A DNA stretch of 64,000 nt. Source: an uncultured Myxococcales bacterium. Lineage in GTDB: Bacteria; Myxococcota_A; Polyangia; Polyangiales; Polyangiaceae. Location: assembly GCA_937949945.1 (NCBI GenBank), contig CALFEQ010000171.1, forward strand, positions 1 to 64,000, given 5' to 3'. Both the position numbers and the translations under genes were made by a program. This document shows, in pieces, positions 8,430-17,222 of this stretch. The notes beneath the pieces were generated by a model. That model saw only the letters and a list, made by a program, of their open reading frames with translations, had not been told where the DNA came from and made no database searches. How positions within the stretch are numbered: the stretch's first letter is position 1; each line of letters opens with the position of its first letter.

Positions 8430-9610
8430 GCACCAAAGGCGGCCGCTCGCTCAGGGTGGGCCTCTTCGTCTTCGTGGGCCTCTTGATCGCGATGGCCGTG
8501 GTCTTCACGATCGGCGACAACCGTCGCGTCTGGGACCGCAAGGTGCTCTACCGCGCCGCCTACGACGACGTCGTCGGTCTTCGTCCAGGCTCCACCGTGC
8601 GCATGGGAGGCCTCGACGTGGGGACGGTGTCGACGGTCGAGCACAGCAAGGAGCCGAACGACGACAAGGTCTACGTGACGATCGCCGTCGCCCGCGAGGA
8701 GGCTCCTCGCGTGCGACAGGCCACGATCGCGACGATCGAGGGCAAGGGTCTGCTCGGCGACAAGATGGTGCAGCTCTCGTTCGACGAGAAGCTCGCCAAG
8801 AAGCTCCGGGAGGAGGGCAAGGACCCCTACGCGATGATTCCGGAGGGCGGCTGGCTCGCGACGGCGCCTCCGGCCGATCCCATCGGCGACGCCCAGAAGG
8901 CGGCCCAAGGGGCGAAGGTCGCGATGGAGACGCTGGCGAAGGCGACCGAGAACATCGCCGACGACAAGTTCCGGGAGGACCTCCAGGGAACCGTGCGGGC
9001 GCTGCGCGAGATCCTCGAGGGCGTCTCGCAGAAGGACGGCGTCGCCCATCGCCTCATCTTCAGCGAAGAGGAGGCGAGGCGCGTCGACCGCATCCTCGCG
9101 AACCTCGAGCTCACGACCGCGAACCTCGCCCGCGTGAGCGCCGACGCGCACGACGTGATGGCGCGCGTGAAGTCGGGGCCGGGCTTGGCGCACGCCGTCG
9201 TCTACGACGACCAGCTCGCGCAGGGCACGGTGGGGACGATGGTGGAGCTCCACCGGAGCCTCGAGGCGGTCCGGACGGGCAACGGCCTCGCCCACGCGAT
9301 CGTCTACGGAGACGATCAGACGCAAGGCCTGATGGGCAACCTCAACGCGATGAGCGCCGACCTCCGTGAGATCGTCGCCAACATGAAGGCGGGCCGCGGC
9401 ACCGTGGGCGCGCTCCTCGTGGATCCGAGCGTGTACGAGGACATCAAGAGCCTCGTCGGCAACGTCGAGCGCAACCAGGTGTTGCGGGCGCTCGTGCGGT
9501 ACTCGATCAAGCAGAACGAATCACGTCCGCACGTCGAGGTGAAGGCGGATACGGCGTCTTCCACCTCGACCACTTCCTCCACGTCCTCCGGCCAGAAGGA
9601 GGCCCGCTGA
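8426..9610 (+). CDS. mlaD: MCE/MlaD-family lipid-binding protein anchored in the inner membrane
   Basis: The product is 394 residues. An N-terminal membrane anchor (about 8-27, 'VGLFVFVGLLIAMAVVFTIG') is followed by one MCE/MlaD domain (about 38-118) with 'GLRPGSTVRMGGLDVGTV' and 'IATIEGKGLLGDKMV'. The rest is a long helical region containing three imperfect copies of a 'GxAHxxx(F/Y)' motif (GVAHRLIF, GLAHAVVY, GLAHAIVY). E. coli MlaD is about 180 residues, so the C-terminal tail is long, as in Pqi/Yeb-like or myxobacterial MCE proteins. GTG 8426 overlaps the ATPase stop. The pair likely moves phospholipids between the two membranes. The tail is Ser/Thr-rich at the end. Confidence 0.85.
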   Translation: MSTKGGRSLRVGLFVFVGLLIAMAVVFTIGDNRRVWDRKVLYRAAYDDVVGLRPGSTVRMGGLDVGTVSTVEHSKEPNDDKVYVTIAVAREEAPRVRQATIATIEGKGLLGDKMVQLSFDEKLAKKLREEGKDPYAMIPEGGWLATAPPADPIGDAQKAAQGAKVAMETLAKATENIADDKFREDLQGTVRALREILEGVSQKDGVAHRLIFSEEEARRVDRILANLELTTANLARVSADAHDVMARVKSGPGLAHAVVYDDQLAQGTVGTMVELHRSLEAVRTGNGLAHAIVYGDDQTQGLMGNLNAMSADLREIVANMKAGRGTVGALLVDPSVYEDIKSLVGNVERNQVLRALVRYSIKQNESRPHVEVKADTASSTSTTSSTSSGQKEAR

Positions 9611-9711
9611 CGTCGTCGCGCTCCTCGCGGGCTGCGAGGTCTCCGAGCGGAGTGCGCTGGCGCAAGTGCACGACCCCGTCCCCACGCGATCGACGTGCGT
9701 CGGCGACGTGA

Positions 9712-10728
9712 TCAACGAAACACGGAGGCGACCTTCTTCGCCAGCGCCCGCACCGTGAGCGGCGCCGAGCCCTCCGCCTTGTTGTTCACGAGCACGAACC
9801 CTTCCTCGCAGCCCGCCTCGGCTGCGGCGCGGAGGATGGCGACGACGTCGTCGCGCATCTCGGGTTGCGGATCGGCGATGCGATCGAACGGGGCGAAGTC
9901 CTCCTTGCGTGCCGCGTAGCGCGTGTACGGCGGGAGCATCAGGCGGATCACCGTGAACGGCGCGACGGCCGGGCGTGCGCGGAGCTGGTCGCGCAGAGGA
10001 GGCATCGCCGTCCAGAACGTGAAGACGTGCGCGGCGCCGTTGGCGCGGAGCATGTCGAGCCAGCGCTCGCCGAAGAGCTCCGCGTTGCGGAGCTCGAACG
10101 CCCAACGGTATCCGGATGGCAGGCGCGAGAGGAAGTCGTCGACGCGCGCGACGAGGGCTCGCTCGTCGAGGGCGCCGCGAGGCATCGGCGTGAGCTCGAA
10201 GATGAACGGTCCAGCGTGGTCGCGGAGCGTCTCCCCCCAGGGCGCGAGCACCTCGGACCGGAAGCGTTCGGCATCGAGGAAGGAGGGGTTCGCGGTCCCC
10301 GCGCGGGCGCCGTAGCGGGGATGGCGAGGGAAGACGGCGGTCGTGAGCTCGTCCCACACCTTGGAGAGGATCCGGAAGGGAGGGAGCGCCGGAGCGCGAG
10401 AGCTCGCTCGTGCGAGTTGGCTCGCGTAGATGGCGAGGTCCTCCGAACGGAGCGGCCCGTAGTAGCCGCGATCGAGGCTCACGGCGCGGAAGAGCGGGTG
10501 CTCCGCATAGGCTTCGAGGCCCACGCGCGCGAGCTCCGTCTCCGTCGGGCGTCCCTTCCACACGATGCCCGCCCAGCCGGGGAACGACCAGCTGCTCGTC
10601 CCGAAGCGGACGAAGCGCGGGAGCCTCGTCGCGACCTCGCGATCCTCGTCGGTCACGTGGGGCTCGATCGGGCACCGCTCGATCGCGGCGTCGGTGCCGC
10701 CGCCTCCGAAGAGCGAGAGCTGGCTCAT
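9712..10728 (-). CDS. DUF72 (YecE-like) family protein
   Basis: The product is 338 residues. The DUF72 TIM-barrel hallmarks are visible: 'VRFGTSSWSFPGWAGIVWKG' near the start, 'FRILSKVWDELT', 'PFIFELTPMP', 'YRWAFELRNAELF', 'HVFTFWTAMPPLRDQL' and the closing 'EGFVLVNNKAEGSAPLTV'. The biochemical function of DUF72 is not established. ATG 10728 is preceded by GGGAGGAC, a strong ribosome site. It is a monocistronic-looking gene convergent with the MCE gene, whose stop is about 100 bp away. Confidence 0.88.
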   Translation of the reverse strand: MSQLSLFGGGGTDAAIERCPIEPHVTDEDREVATRLPRFVRFGTSSWSFPGWAGIVWKGRPTETELARVGLEAYAEHPLFRAVSLDRGYYGPLRSEDLAIYASQLARASSRAPALPPFRILSKVWDELTTAVFPRHPRYGARAGTANPSFLDAERFRSEVLAPWGETLRDHAGPFIFELTPMPRGALDERALVARVDDFLSRLPSGYRWAFELRNAELFGERWLDMLRANGAAHVFTFWTAMPPLRDQLRARPAVAPFTVIRLMLPPYTRYAARKEDFAPFDRIADPQPEMRDDVVAILRAAAEAGCEEGFVLVNNKAEGSAPLTVRALAKKVASVFR

Positions 10729-10780
10729 CGCGTGGCGTCCTCCCGTGCCCGCGCGGACGTGCGGCGCCGGCGGAGCGCGA

Positions 10781-11455
10781 TCACCAGAGCAGACCCGCGA
10801 GCGGCCGCGAGGCCATACGGCCGCCTGCGGGCGACGGGTTCTCCCACCAGCGATCGGTCGCGCCCTGGCGCATCACCGTCAGGCGGAGGAGATCGAGCTC
10901 GAGCAGCGCGACGACGCCGCGCGCTCGAGCGTCCTCGCCTGCGATGCGAAGGACCTCCCCGCCGACCGCGAGCTGGACTCCCCACGGTGCGCCGCCGACG
11001 AGCATCGCGGAGATCGGCCAGCGCCCGTACTGGCCGTGACCGAACGTGCGCCACATCGGCCCGACGTCGAGGGCGAGGCCCCACTGGCCGCGGGCGAAGC
11101 CGCCCGACGCGATGCGGGCGGAGAGCCCGAGGTCGGTGCCGAGCGAGAAGTACGTCGTGCTCCTCAAGAGGCCGCCCACGACGACGGCCTTCGTCGGATC
11201 GGTGCCGACGCCGAGCGCGAAGCTCGCGCTCGCCGCGCCGTCGTAGCGGCCTCTGTCGTCGTCGTGCTTGAGACCGTAGCCGCCGCCCACGGACAGCCAC
11301 GAGGACACATCCGCGGACGCGAGGTCTGCGTGCATCATACATGCAGCGCTCGACGCCACCGCGAACGCGAAGGCGAGGGATTTTCGCGTCTTGCGGCGCG
11401 AGGAGCGGCCCGACCCGAGGCTCGTGAGCGCGGAGGTGGGGGAGCGCGAGCGCAT
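10781..11455 (-). CDS. Probable outer-membrane beta-barrel protein
   Basis: The product is about 224 residues. It has a twin-arginine-rich N-terminus and a hydrophobic stretch 'SLAFAFAVASSAACMMHADLASADV', giving a signal peptide of about 48 residues. The mature part alternates polar and hydrophobic residues with many Gly/Ser ('LSVGGGYGLKHDDDRGRYDG', 'FALGVGTDPTKAVVVGGLL', 'QWGLALDVGPMWRTFG') and ends in '...RPLAGLLW', i.e. with a terminal aromatic, as expected for a small outer-membrane barrel. The start at 11455 is chosen because it supplies the signal peptide and leaves 54 bp to the divergent peptidase gene. The same frame runs open a further 1.4 kb upstream, but that part is antisense to real genes. 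Confidence 0.65.
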   Translation of the reverse strand: MRSRSPTSALTSLGSGRSSRRKTRKSLAFAFAVASSAACMMHADLASADVSSWLSVGGGYGLKHDDDRGRYDGAASASFALGVGTDPTKAVVVGGLLRSTTYFSLGTDLGLSARIASGGFARGQWGLALDVGPMWRTFGHGQYGRWPISAMLVGGAPWGVQLAVGGEVLRIAGEDARARGVVALLELDLLRLTVMRQGATDRWWENPSPAGGRMASRPLAGLLW

Positions 11456-11494
11456 GTGCCGAAGCGGTACCGCGCTGAGCGTCTCGCCGCAAGG

Positions 11495-11503
11495 TGCTAG
11501 GGT
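11495..11503 (+). promoter_or_regulatory. Extended -10 box of the M15-like peptidase gene
   Basis: TGC plus TAGGGT (11498-11503) ends only 6 nt before GTG 11510. There is no ribosome site, so the transcript may be leaderless. Confidence 0.4.
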
Positions 11504-11509
11504 TGGGCG

Positions 11510-12319
11510 GTGCGCGTTCGACCCTCGCATCGCCCGAGGCTCGTACGAGACGCGGCGCTCGCAGTCGCGGCCATGCTCGTCGCCGCGACGGGCGATGCGG
11601 CGCCTGCGCCTGCGAGCGAGCCGGCGCGCACGGTGCACGTCGTCGACCGCATGCCGCCGCGATCGCTCGCGCTCGCGACCTCGCGCGGCTCCTCGCAGGG
11701 CGGCGGCGGACACGGCGGCGGCACGGGCGAGGACCGACCGGCGACGAAGATCCGTCGATCGTGGGCTGCGTCGCTGCCGGCGATCGAGGTGAAGAACCGC
11801 AACACGAACGCGCGCGCGAAGATCCGCCTCTACGCCGACGACGGCTCGATCGACCGCGACGCGCTCCGTACCTTCGTACGCGTCGCGTGCAGCAAATCGG
11901 ACGACCTCGAGGGAGCGCGCTGCGAGGCGGCCGAGGCGCTCCATCCGCGGCTCGTGCAGCTCGCCTTCCGGGCCGCCTATCACTTCCGCAGCGACTCGCT
12001 CGTGATCGTCAGCGCGAGGCGCAAGGGCGCGCGCGGCAAGCACGGGACGGGCGACGCGCTCGACTTCCAGCTCGCCGGTGTCCGGGCGGCGGCGCTGGCC
12101 TCGTACGCACGCACCTACCCGCGAGCGGGCGTCGGGGTCTACACGCATCCGAAGACCCAATACGTCCACCTCGACGTGCGCGAGCGGAGCTACCACTGGA
12201 TCGACGCCTCGCCGCCCGGGCGGACGTGGCGCGAGAAGCGCCTGCGCGATCCGAGCCAGGAGAAGCGCGACGCTTCGTACGTGCCCGCGATGGACCTGCC
12301 CGAGGTCGCGACGCAGTGA
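11510..12319 (+). CDS. Exported YcbK/DUF882-like (peptidase M15 family) murein hydrolase
   Basis: The product is 269 residues, with signal peptide 'LAVAAMLVAATGDAAPAPA' (cleavage near 31). The catalytic domain has the zinc-binding pattern of the M15/LAS group: 'GARGKHGTGDALDFQLAG' (His and Asp ligands near 181-186) and 'QYVHLDVRERSYHW' (third His near 220). This resembles E. coli YcbK (MepK), which cuts peptidoglycan cross-links. A Gly/His-rich low-complexity segment ('QGGGGHGGGTGED') lies between the signal and the domain. Start GTG 11510 is fixed by the signal peptide and the close -10 box. The gene is divergent from the outer-membrane barrel gene. Confidence 0.78.
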   Translation: MRVRPSHRPRLVRDAALAVAAMLVAATGDAAPAPASEPARTVHVVDRMPPRSLALATSRGSSQGGGGHGGGTGEDRPATKIRRSWAASLPAIEVKNRNTNARAKIRLYADDGSIDRDALRTFVRVACSKSDDLEGARCEAAEALHPRLVQLAFRAAYHFRSDSLVIVSARRKGARGKHGTGDALDFQLAGVRAAALASYARTYPRAGVGVYTHPKTQYVHLDVRERSYHWIDASPPGRTWREKRLRDPSQEKRDASYVPAMDLPEVATQ

Positions 12320-12421
12320 TCGAGCTCGAGCGTTCGGGCGAACGGACGAGCTCGTCCAGCCCCTCGCGACGCGGCGGTGGAGGCTCGACATTCGCCGGCC
12401 GCATGCCAGGATGAGGCCGAC

Positions 12422-13195
12422 GTGTCGAAACGCTGGAGCTCGGCGATGGCCGCCGCCGGTGAGGTCGCCCCGGCGGCCGTGTGGCGTGAACGGCTCGCAC
12501 GCGCGGTTCGACGGGAGGCCGGTGCGCGCTTCGCGGCGGTCTTCACGTGTCCGCCGGGCAATCCCATCGAGGCGCAGGCGAGCATCGCTCCCGCGACGCT
12601 CTCGCGCATGCTCGACACCATCCACTCCGAGTACTTGCCGCGCATCGAGCATGCGGGAGAGGGGATCTCGCTCGCTGCCGAGCTCCGCACGCGGTGCTAC
12701 GCGCCGCTCGTCCGGATGTCCCATCTCCCGCTCGCGGACGAGATGCATCGCTCCGTGCTGGTGCCCGAGCGCATCTACGGCCTCTTGAACTCGTTCCTCG
12801 TGGTGGACGGCACGCCGGCGTTCGGCTGGATCTGCATCGGCACCGAGGCGCCGTCGGACGAGGCGCTTCGCCTGCACGGAGATGCGCTCTCCGAGGTCGC
12901 GCGCACGGCGGCGCAGACGCTCTGGTACGCGATCGACCTCGCGACCGCATGCGGCGCTCGCATGGCCGGCTGCGATCCGGCGCTCGAGGCGCTCTCCCCG
13001 CGCGAGCGGCAGATCGCTTCACTCGTCGCGGTCGGTCTCTCCGACGCCAACGTGGCCGCGCGCCTCTCCCTCTCCGAGGAGACCGTCGGCGCGCACCTGC
13101 GCCGGATCTACAAGAAGCTCGGCGTCCACACGCGCGTCGAGCTCGTCTCCCGCCTCTCTCGGTTCGGCGAGCGTCCGTTCATGATCGCCGACTGA
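12422..13195 (+). CDS. LuxR-family transcriptional regulator
   Basis: The product is about 257 residues. The C-terminal GerE-type helix-turn-helix spans about residues 188-250 and is textbook: 'LSPRERQIASLVAVGLSDAN', 'VAARLSLSEETVGAHLRRIY', 'KKLGVHTRVELV'. The N-terminal 180 residues form an unrecognised, probably sensory alpha/beta (GAF-like) domain with 'RCYAPLVRMSHLPLADEMHR'. There is no receiver aspartate motif, so it is not a classical response regulator. GTG 12422 is chosen because AGGATGAGG precedes it. An in-frame GTG at 12377 and ATG at 12446 are alternatives. It converges with the lipase gene. Confidence 0.82.
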   Translation: MSKRWSSAMAAAGEVAPAAVWRERLARAVRREAGARFAAVFTCPPGNPIEAQASIAPATLSRMLDTIHSEYLPRIEHAGEGISLAAELRTRCYAPLVRMSHLPLADEMHRSVLVPERIYGLLNSFLVVDGTPAFGWICIGTEAPSDEALRLHGDALSEVARTAAQTLWYAIDLATACGARMAGCDPALEALSPRERQIASLVAVGLSDANVAARLSLSEETVGAHLRRIYKKLGVHTRVELVSRLSRFGERPFMIAD

Positions 13196-13232
13196 CGCCG
13201 GCGAGCGTTCTCGCCCGCGTCCGGCGCGCCGA

Positions 13233-13994
13233 TCAGACGGCGCGCTCGCGTCTCGCCAACGCCTGGACTTGCCGCACGCGCTCGACGACGGTCCCGATCG
13301 AGTCCTCGTGGAACAAGAGCGTGTTGTGCCCGCAACGCGGGATGACGACGACGTCGCCGCGCGGGAAGACGGCGCTCTCCCCGGGGATGACCATCCCGTC
13401 GAGCTCGCCGACGATCGACGTGTGCGGGACGTCGTGCTCGTGGGCTCGGGAGCGCAGGCGCGCGAGGACGGGGCTCGTGCGCGCGAGGTCGCGTCCGACG
13501 AGGAACGGGAACGGGTGGGCGCGCTCCGTCCCGCCGAACGGCGAGCCGAGCGAGATCGTCTGCGTCACGCGGGTGTGTCCGCCGAGCTCCTGGACGTACC
13601 ATCGCGCGACGAGGCCGCCGAGGCTGTGCCCGACGAGGTGCACGCGGCAACGCCCCGGGATCTTCTCGACGAGACGCGCGAGGCTTCGCGCGATGCGGTC
13701 GATGCCGACGCCCGGCGCATGGGTGAAGCTGGCCACGTGGGCACGCGTGTCGTCGACGAGCGCGCGCTTCATCGGCCGCCACACGCCCGCGCTCGCGAAG
13801 AAGCCGTGGACGAGCACGACCACGTCGTCCTCCTCCCGGGCGGCGCGCGGCATCACGGGGCCGAGGTCCCGAGGCATGAGCACGACCTCTCGGAGCGTCG
13901 AGATCGTCTCGGTGAACTGGGCCAACAGCAGCGTGCGAAGCCCCTCGGCGCCGGGCGTGGGGCGGAGGAGGTAGGGCATGTCGTCGAGCGGCAT
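13233..13994 (-). CDS. Alpha/beta-hydrolase, lipase/esterase (PGAP1/triacylglycerol-lipase-like)
   Basis: The product is 253 residues. The oxyanion-hole motif 'VVVLVHGFFASAGVW' lies near residue 58. The nucleophile elbow 'VHLVGHSLGGLVARWYVQEL' places the catalytic Ser near 121. An acid is likely in 'IVGELDGMVIP', and the catalytic His in 'IPRCGHNTLLFHE'. No signal peptide is seen, so it is probably cytoplasmic or peripheral. It resembles bacterial lipases that act on acylglycerols and the PGAP1-like clade. It is divergent from the thioesterase gene, with only about 70 bp between the start codons. Confidence 0.85.
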   Translation of the reverse strand: MPLDDMPYLLRPTPGAEGLRTLLLAQFTETISTLREVVLMPRDLGPVMPRAAREEDDVVVLVHGFFASAGVWRPMKRALVDDTRAHVASFTHAPGVGIDRIARSLARLVEKIPGRCRVHLVGHSLGGLVARWYVQELGGHTRVTQTISLGSPFGGTERAHPFPFLVGRDLARTSPVLARLRSRAHEHDVPHTSIVGELDGMVIPGESAVFPRGDVVVIPRCGHNTLLFHEDSIGTVVERVRQVQALARRERAV

Positions 13995-14047
13995 GGGACC
14001 TTACGAGACGATCGGAAGCACGAACCGTGCGAGCCGGCCCAGAATCC

Positions 14048-14056
14048 TGCTAAAGG
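14048..14056 (+). promoter_or_regulatory. Extended -10 box of the thioesterase gene
   Basis: TGC plus TAAAGG (14051-14056), 11 nt before ATG 14068. No convincing ribosome site lies between them. Confidence 0.3.
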
Positions 14057-14067
14057 TCGGCGCCGAG

Positions 14068-14523
14068 ATGCAGCCGTCGCGCGTGAGCCCGCCGTCGCCC
14101 CTGTCCACCCACGCGATCGCGATCACGGTGGCCGACTCGGACATCGACGAGCTCGGCCATGCCAGCAATATCGCTTACGTACGGTGGATCCAAGAGGTGG
14201 CGATCGCGCACTCGAACGCGGTCGGGCTTGCCTTCGAAGATTACAAGAAGCTCGGCGGTGTGTTCTTCGTCCGGCGGCACGAGATCGACTATCTGCGTCC
14301 GGTCTTACGCGGTGAGCGCCTCCAGGTGCGTACGTGGATAGACAGTGCCATGGCGGCGAAGTGCAAGCGTGCGACGGAGATCGTCACCGAGGACGGAACG
14401 GTCGCGGCTCGGGCGATGACGACGTGGGGCTACGTCGAGATCGCGACGGGGCGCCCGACCCGCATCCCGGACGTGATCCGGAACGCGTTCGGCATGCCGC
14501 GCGGCGCCTCGAACGGAGGATGA
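14068..14523 (+). CDS. Hotdog-fold acyl-CoA thioesterase (4HBT family)
   Basis: The product is 151 residues. It contains the 4HBT signature 'VADSDIDELGHASNIAYVRW' with the catalytic-region Asp and 'GH.N' turn, then 'RRHEIDYLRPVLRGERLQVR', the central strands of a hotdog fold. Family members are 130-150 residues and hydrolyse acyl-CoA or acyl-ACP thioesters. The frame is open back to 13978, but that part overlaps the divergent lipase start, so ATG 14068 is preferred and gives a normal family length. Confidence 0.85.
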   Translation: MQPSRVSPPSPLSTHAIAITVADSDIDELGHASNIAYVRWIQEVAIAHSNAVGLAFEDYKKLGGVFFVRRHEIDYLRPVLRGERLQVRTWIDSAMAAKCKRATEIVTEDGTVAARAMTTWGYVEIATGRPTRIPDVIRNAFGMPRGASNGG

Positions 14524-14551
14524 CCCGCCCGAGGGGGACGCGCCCGGCGCG

Positions 14552-16591
14552 TCAGTCCGCGCTCGTCGTGACGGCGAGGTCGCGCTCGAGCCACACGTGG
14601 TAGTCGCGATAGGCGCCGCCTCGCGCCTCGAGGGTGAGCACCTCTCCGCGTTCGACGCCGTCGAGTCGCGCCGTCGCGGTCCTCCACACGCCCTCGCGCG
14701 GCGGCTCGAGGACGAGGTCTCGGGAGCCTCGCGACGTTCGGAGCGTGATCGCGCGCGCGCCGGCGTCGATCCGCACACGAAGGACCAGCGGCCCGTCGGC
14801 GCTGCGTCGAACGACGAACGACTCGCTCGCGCCGTCGGGGATCGTCCGTCCGCCGTCGAAGCGCGGCACGCCCGACGCGTCGGCGAGGACGTCGAGCGTC
14901 GTCCAACCGCCGTGCGGAAGCGGAGGCACGTATCCGTGCTCGGCCTCGTCGATGACGTCGGCGACGTCGAGCTCGTCGACGACGGCGGCCGAGGGCTGCG
15001 GGCGGGGCACGTCGAGCGCGCTCCAGTCGGCCCGGTAGATCGCCTTCGTGGGACCACCGCAGATGACGTTCCCCTCGATCGTGACGCGATCGATCTCGAC
15101 ACCGAAGCGCGACGTGAGCGTGCCGAACCAGTTGGGGTACAGCACGAGGTGGGTGGGGCGCGCGGACGGATCGAGGCGCTCGATGAGCTCGATCGTGGCC
15201 GCCTCGCCGTGCACGGCCGCGCGCGCGAACGGCATGCGGCGGTAGCCGCCGAGACCGAGCGCGTCTACGGCGGCGCGTCCCGACACGTACGGGATCGCTC
15301 CGGCGTCGCCGAGCAGGATCCTCGCGTCCTCGGGCAGGCGCGCCACGCGCTCGCCGACCTCGATGTGCTGATCGCGGATGTTCGCGCTCGCGGCGCGAAA
15401 ATGCCGGACCTGTCCCGGTATCTTCGGCGCGGCGATCGCGAACGCGGCGAGCGCGAGGAAGGTCGCGACGGGGACGCCTCGGCGGAGGCGCGCGATCGTC
15501 GCGATGCCGAGCGCGGCGGCGATCGCGACGAGGGCGAGGGCGGGCGCGTAGTACCGGAAGTTGTGGTGCGGAGCGTTCCCGTTCCACGAGACGAGGAGGA
15601 GCCACGCCGTCGCCGACACGATGCACGCCGCGGCCACGACACGTCGCGCGGGATTCAGCAGGGCGACGAGCGCGAGCAGAGGCAGCACGACGGCGAGGCT
15701 CGGATGGAACGCGAGCTCGGCGCGCACCACCTTGACCCAGAAGGTGACGAGGTTCTCGACGAGCACGCGCGCGCGGTCGACGTCGGACAGGTACGGGTTC
15801 GACGAGAGCAGCTTGAGCTGAGCGCCCGCCGACCGCGCGTCGCCCGTCGCGACGAAGTTCGCACCGAGCACGGCCGCGGTGGCGAGCGCGCCGGGGGCGC
15901 CCGCGCGAAGGACCGCGGCGAGGCCCGATCGACGGCCGGCCCCTCGCGCGGCGAGGACGGCGAGCGTCGCGACGACGACGACGGCCTCCGGGCGGAGCAG
16001 CACGAGCGCCGCTCCCCACGCGCCGACGCGCCACTGCAGCGCCTCGCGCGTGGGGCCGCCGCGTGCCTTGGCGCGGGCTCGCGCGAGCGCCTCGAGCGAA
16101 CGGCCGAGCGCAGCCGAGAAGAGCGCGACCTCCATGCCGCTGAACAGCGACCAGTCGAGCACCCCGATCGAGAGCGGCAGCGCGGCGAGCAGCCAGGCGA
16201 GCCACGCCGGGCACGGTCGGACGAGCCGGCGGATGGAGCCGAGCAACGCGGCGACGCTGGCGAGCGCGACGATGGCGGCCCAGACGCCGAGCGCGCGACC
16301 GCGGAAGCCGACGAGCCACCCGAGCGCGAGCACCACGGCGTAGAGCGGAGAGGTCTCGCCCGAGGAGTAGCCCTGGCCCGGGACCCACTCGAACGGATGT
16401 CCTCGAGCCAGCGACCGCGCGAAGTCGAAGTGGATGTACACGTCGTCGAGCGGCGCCGGGAACCACCCGCGCGACACGCCCGCGGCGGGGAGCCAGAAGG
16501 CCGCGCCGGCGATGCACGCGAGCGCTCCGGCCACGAGGCGGCTCCCGCTCCGGCGAGGAGGGATCGAGGCGCGGACGAGGGGCGTGGTCAC
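14552..16591 (-). CDS. Polytopic GT-C-fold-like membrane protein, possible glycosyltransferase
   Basis: The product is 679 residues. It has an N-terminal helix, then 'PLDDVYIHFDFARSLARGHP' and 'EWVPGQGYSSGETSPLY', the acidic loop pattern (DD..I....ARNLA.G) of GT-C arabinosyl/mannosyl/PMT-like transferases that use lipid-phosphate sugars. About nine to ten hydrophobic helices lie between residues 15 and 395. The last 280 residues are soluble, presumably periplasmic, and end in a beta-sandwich-like region. The acceptor is unknown. GTG 16591 is used since no earlier Met exists and the gene upstream starts 30 bp away on the other strand. Confidence 0.7.
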   Translation of the reverse strand: MTTPLVRASIPPRRSGSRLVAGALACIAGAAFWLPAAGVSRGWFPAPLDDVYIHFDFARSLARGHPFEWVPGQGYSSGETSPLYAVVLALGWLVGFRGRALGVWAAIVALASVAALLGSIRRLVRPCPAWLAWLLAALPLSIGVLDWSLFSGMEVALFSAALGRSLEALARARAKARGGPTREALQWRVGAWGAALVLLRPEAVVVVATLAVLAARGAGRRSGLAAVLRAGAPGALATAAVLGANFVATGDARSAGAQLKLLSSNPYLSDVDRARVLVENLVTFWVKVVRAELAFHPSLAVVLPLLALVALLNPARRVVAAACIVSATAWLLLVSWNGNAPHHNFRYYAPALALVAIAAALGIATIARLRRGVPVATFLALAAFAIAAPKIPGQVRHFRAASANIRDQHIEVGERVARLPEDARILLGDAGAIPYVSGRAAVDALGLGGYRRMPFARAAVHGEAATIELIERLDPSARPTHLVLYPNWFGTLTSRFGVEIDRVTIEGNVICGGPTKAIYRADWSALDVPRPQPSAAVVDELDVADVIDEAEHGYVPPLPHGGWTTLDVLADASGVPRFDGGRTIPDGASESFVVRRSADGPLVLRVRIDAGARAITLRTSRGSRDLVLEPPREGVWRTATARLDGVERGEVLTLEARGGAYRDYHVWLERDLAVTTSAD

Positions 16592-16604
16592 GAGGCGCGC
16601 GCCA

Positions 16605-16613
16605 TGCTAGCTC
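16605..16613 (+). promoter_or_regulatory. Extended -10 box of the 169-residue TPR gene
   Basis: TGC plus TAGCTC (16608-16613), 8 nt before ATG 16622. Its position argues for the second ATG (16622), not ATG 16604, as the start. Confidence 0.35.
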
Positions 16614-16621
16614 GCCAGGGC

Positions 16622-17131
16622 ATGGACCGCGACGACCGCGACGCCGCACATTGGGATGCCGTCGAAGAAGCGACCGAGCTCTTGAACGAGGAGCGCTTCA
16701 GAGAGGCGCTCGAGGCGCTGCGTGACGTCATCAAGAAGGATCCCGAGAACCCGTACGCGTACTTCTTCCTCGGCCAGGCGCTCTACGAGGTCGGCGAGCT
16801 CGAGCCCGCCCGGGACGCCTACCGCGCCGCGATTCGCCTCGCGCCGAAGCACCTCGGCGCACGCGTCGCCCTCACGCACGTCCTCCGGAAGCTGGGCCAG
16901 ACGCGGGAAGCCGTCGTGGAGGGGCTGCACGCGCTCGAGCAGGCCCCCGCCGACGGCGACGTGCTCTACGCGCTCGGCCTCGCGTACCTCGCCCGCGGGG
17001 ACAACGTCGCCGCGCGCAGGCACCTCGAGGCGTTCCTCCGGTCGAAGCCGGAGCTCGAGGTGCGCCTCGAGGTCGAAGGGCTCCTCCAGATGATGGACGA
17101 GCAGGGCCCGTCGAAGAACGAGGACAACTAG
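16622..17131 (+). CDS. Small tetratricopeptide-repeat protein
   Basis: The product is 169 residues. It contains about three to four TPR units: 'AVEEATELLNEERFREALEA', 'YAYFFLGQALYEVGELEPAR', 'GARVALTHVLRKLGQTREAV' and 'DVLYALGLAYLARGDNVAAR'. No signal peptide is present, so it is likely a cytoplasmic adaptor. It is divergent from the GT-C gene with only 30 bp between start codons, so their promoters must overlap and may be co-regulated. An in-frame ATG at 16604 would shorten the gap to 12 bp and is less likely. Confidence 0.8.
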   Translation: MDRDDRDAAHWDAVEEATELLNEERFREALEALRDVIKKDPENPYAYFFLGQALYEVGELEPARDAYRAAIRLAPKHLGARVALTHVLRKLGQTREAVVEGLHALEQAPADGDVLYALGLAYLARGDNVAARRHLEAFLRSKPELEVRLEVEGLLQMMDEQGPSKNEDN

Positions 17132-17222
17132 CTCGTCGGCACCGGCGCCCGCGCGCGAGGCGAGCCGCCGAGCGCGGGCGCACGCCGCGACGGCCGGAGA
17201 GCGATGCTCCGGCCCGACGCGG

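Noticed and set aside
11456..12877. N-terminal extension of the outer-membrane barrel frame on the minus strand
   Set aside because: It would be antisense to the M15-like peptidase and LuxR genes. The signal peptide at 11455 marks the real start.
14597..16603. Plus-strand frame leading into the small TPR gene
   Set aside because: It is antisense to the GT-C membrane protein and has no domain; the TPR protein begins at 16622.
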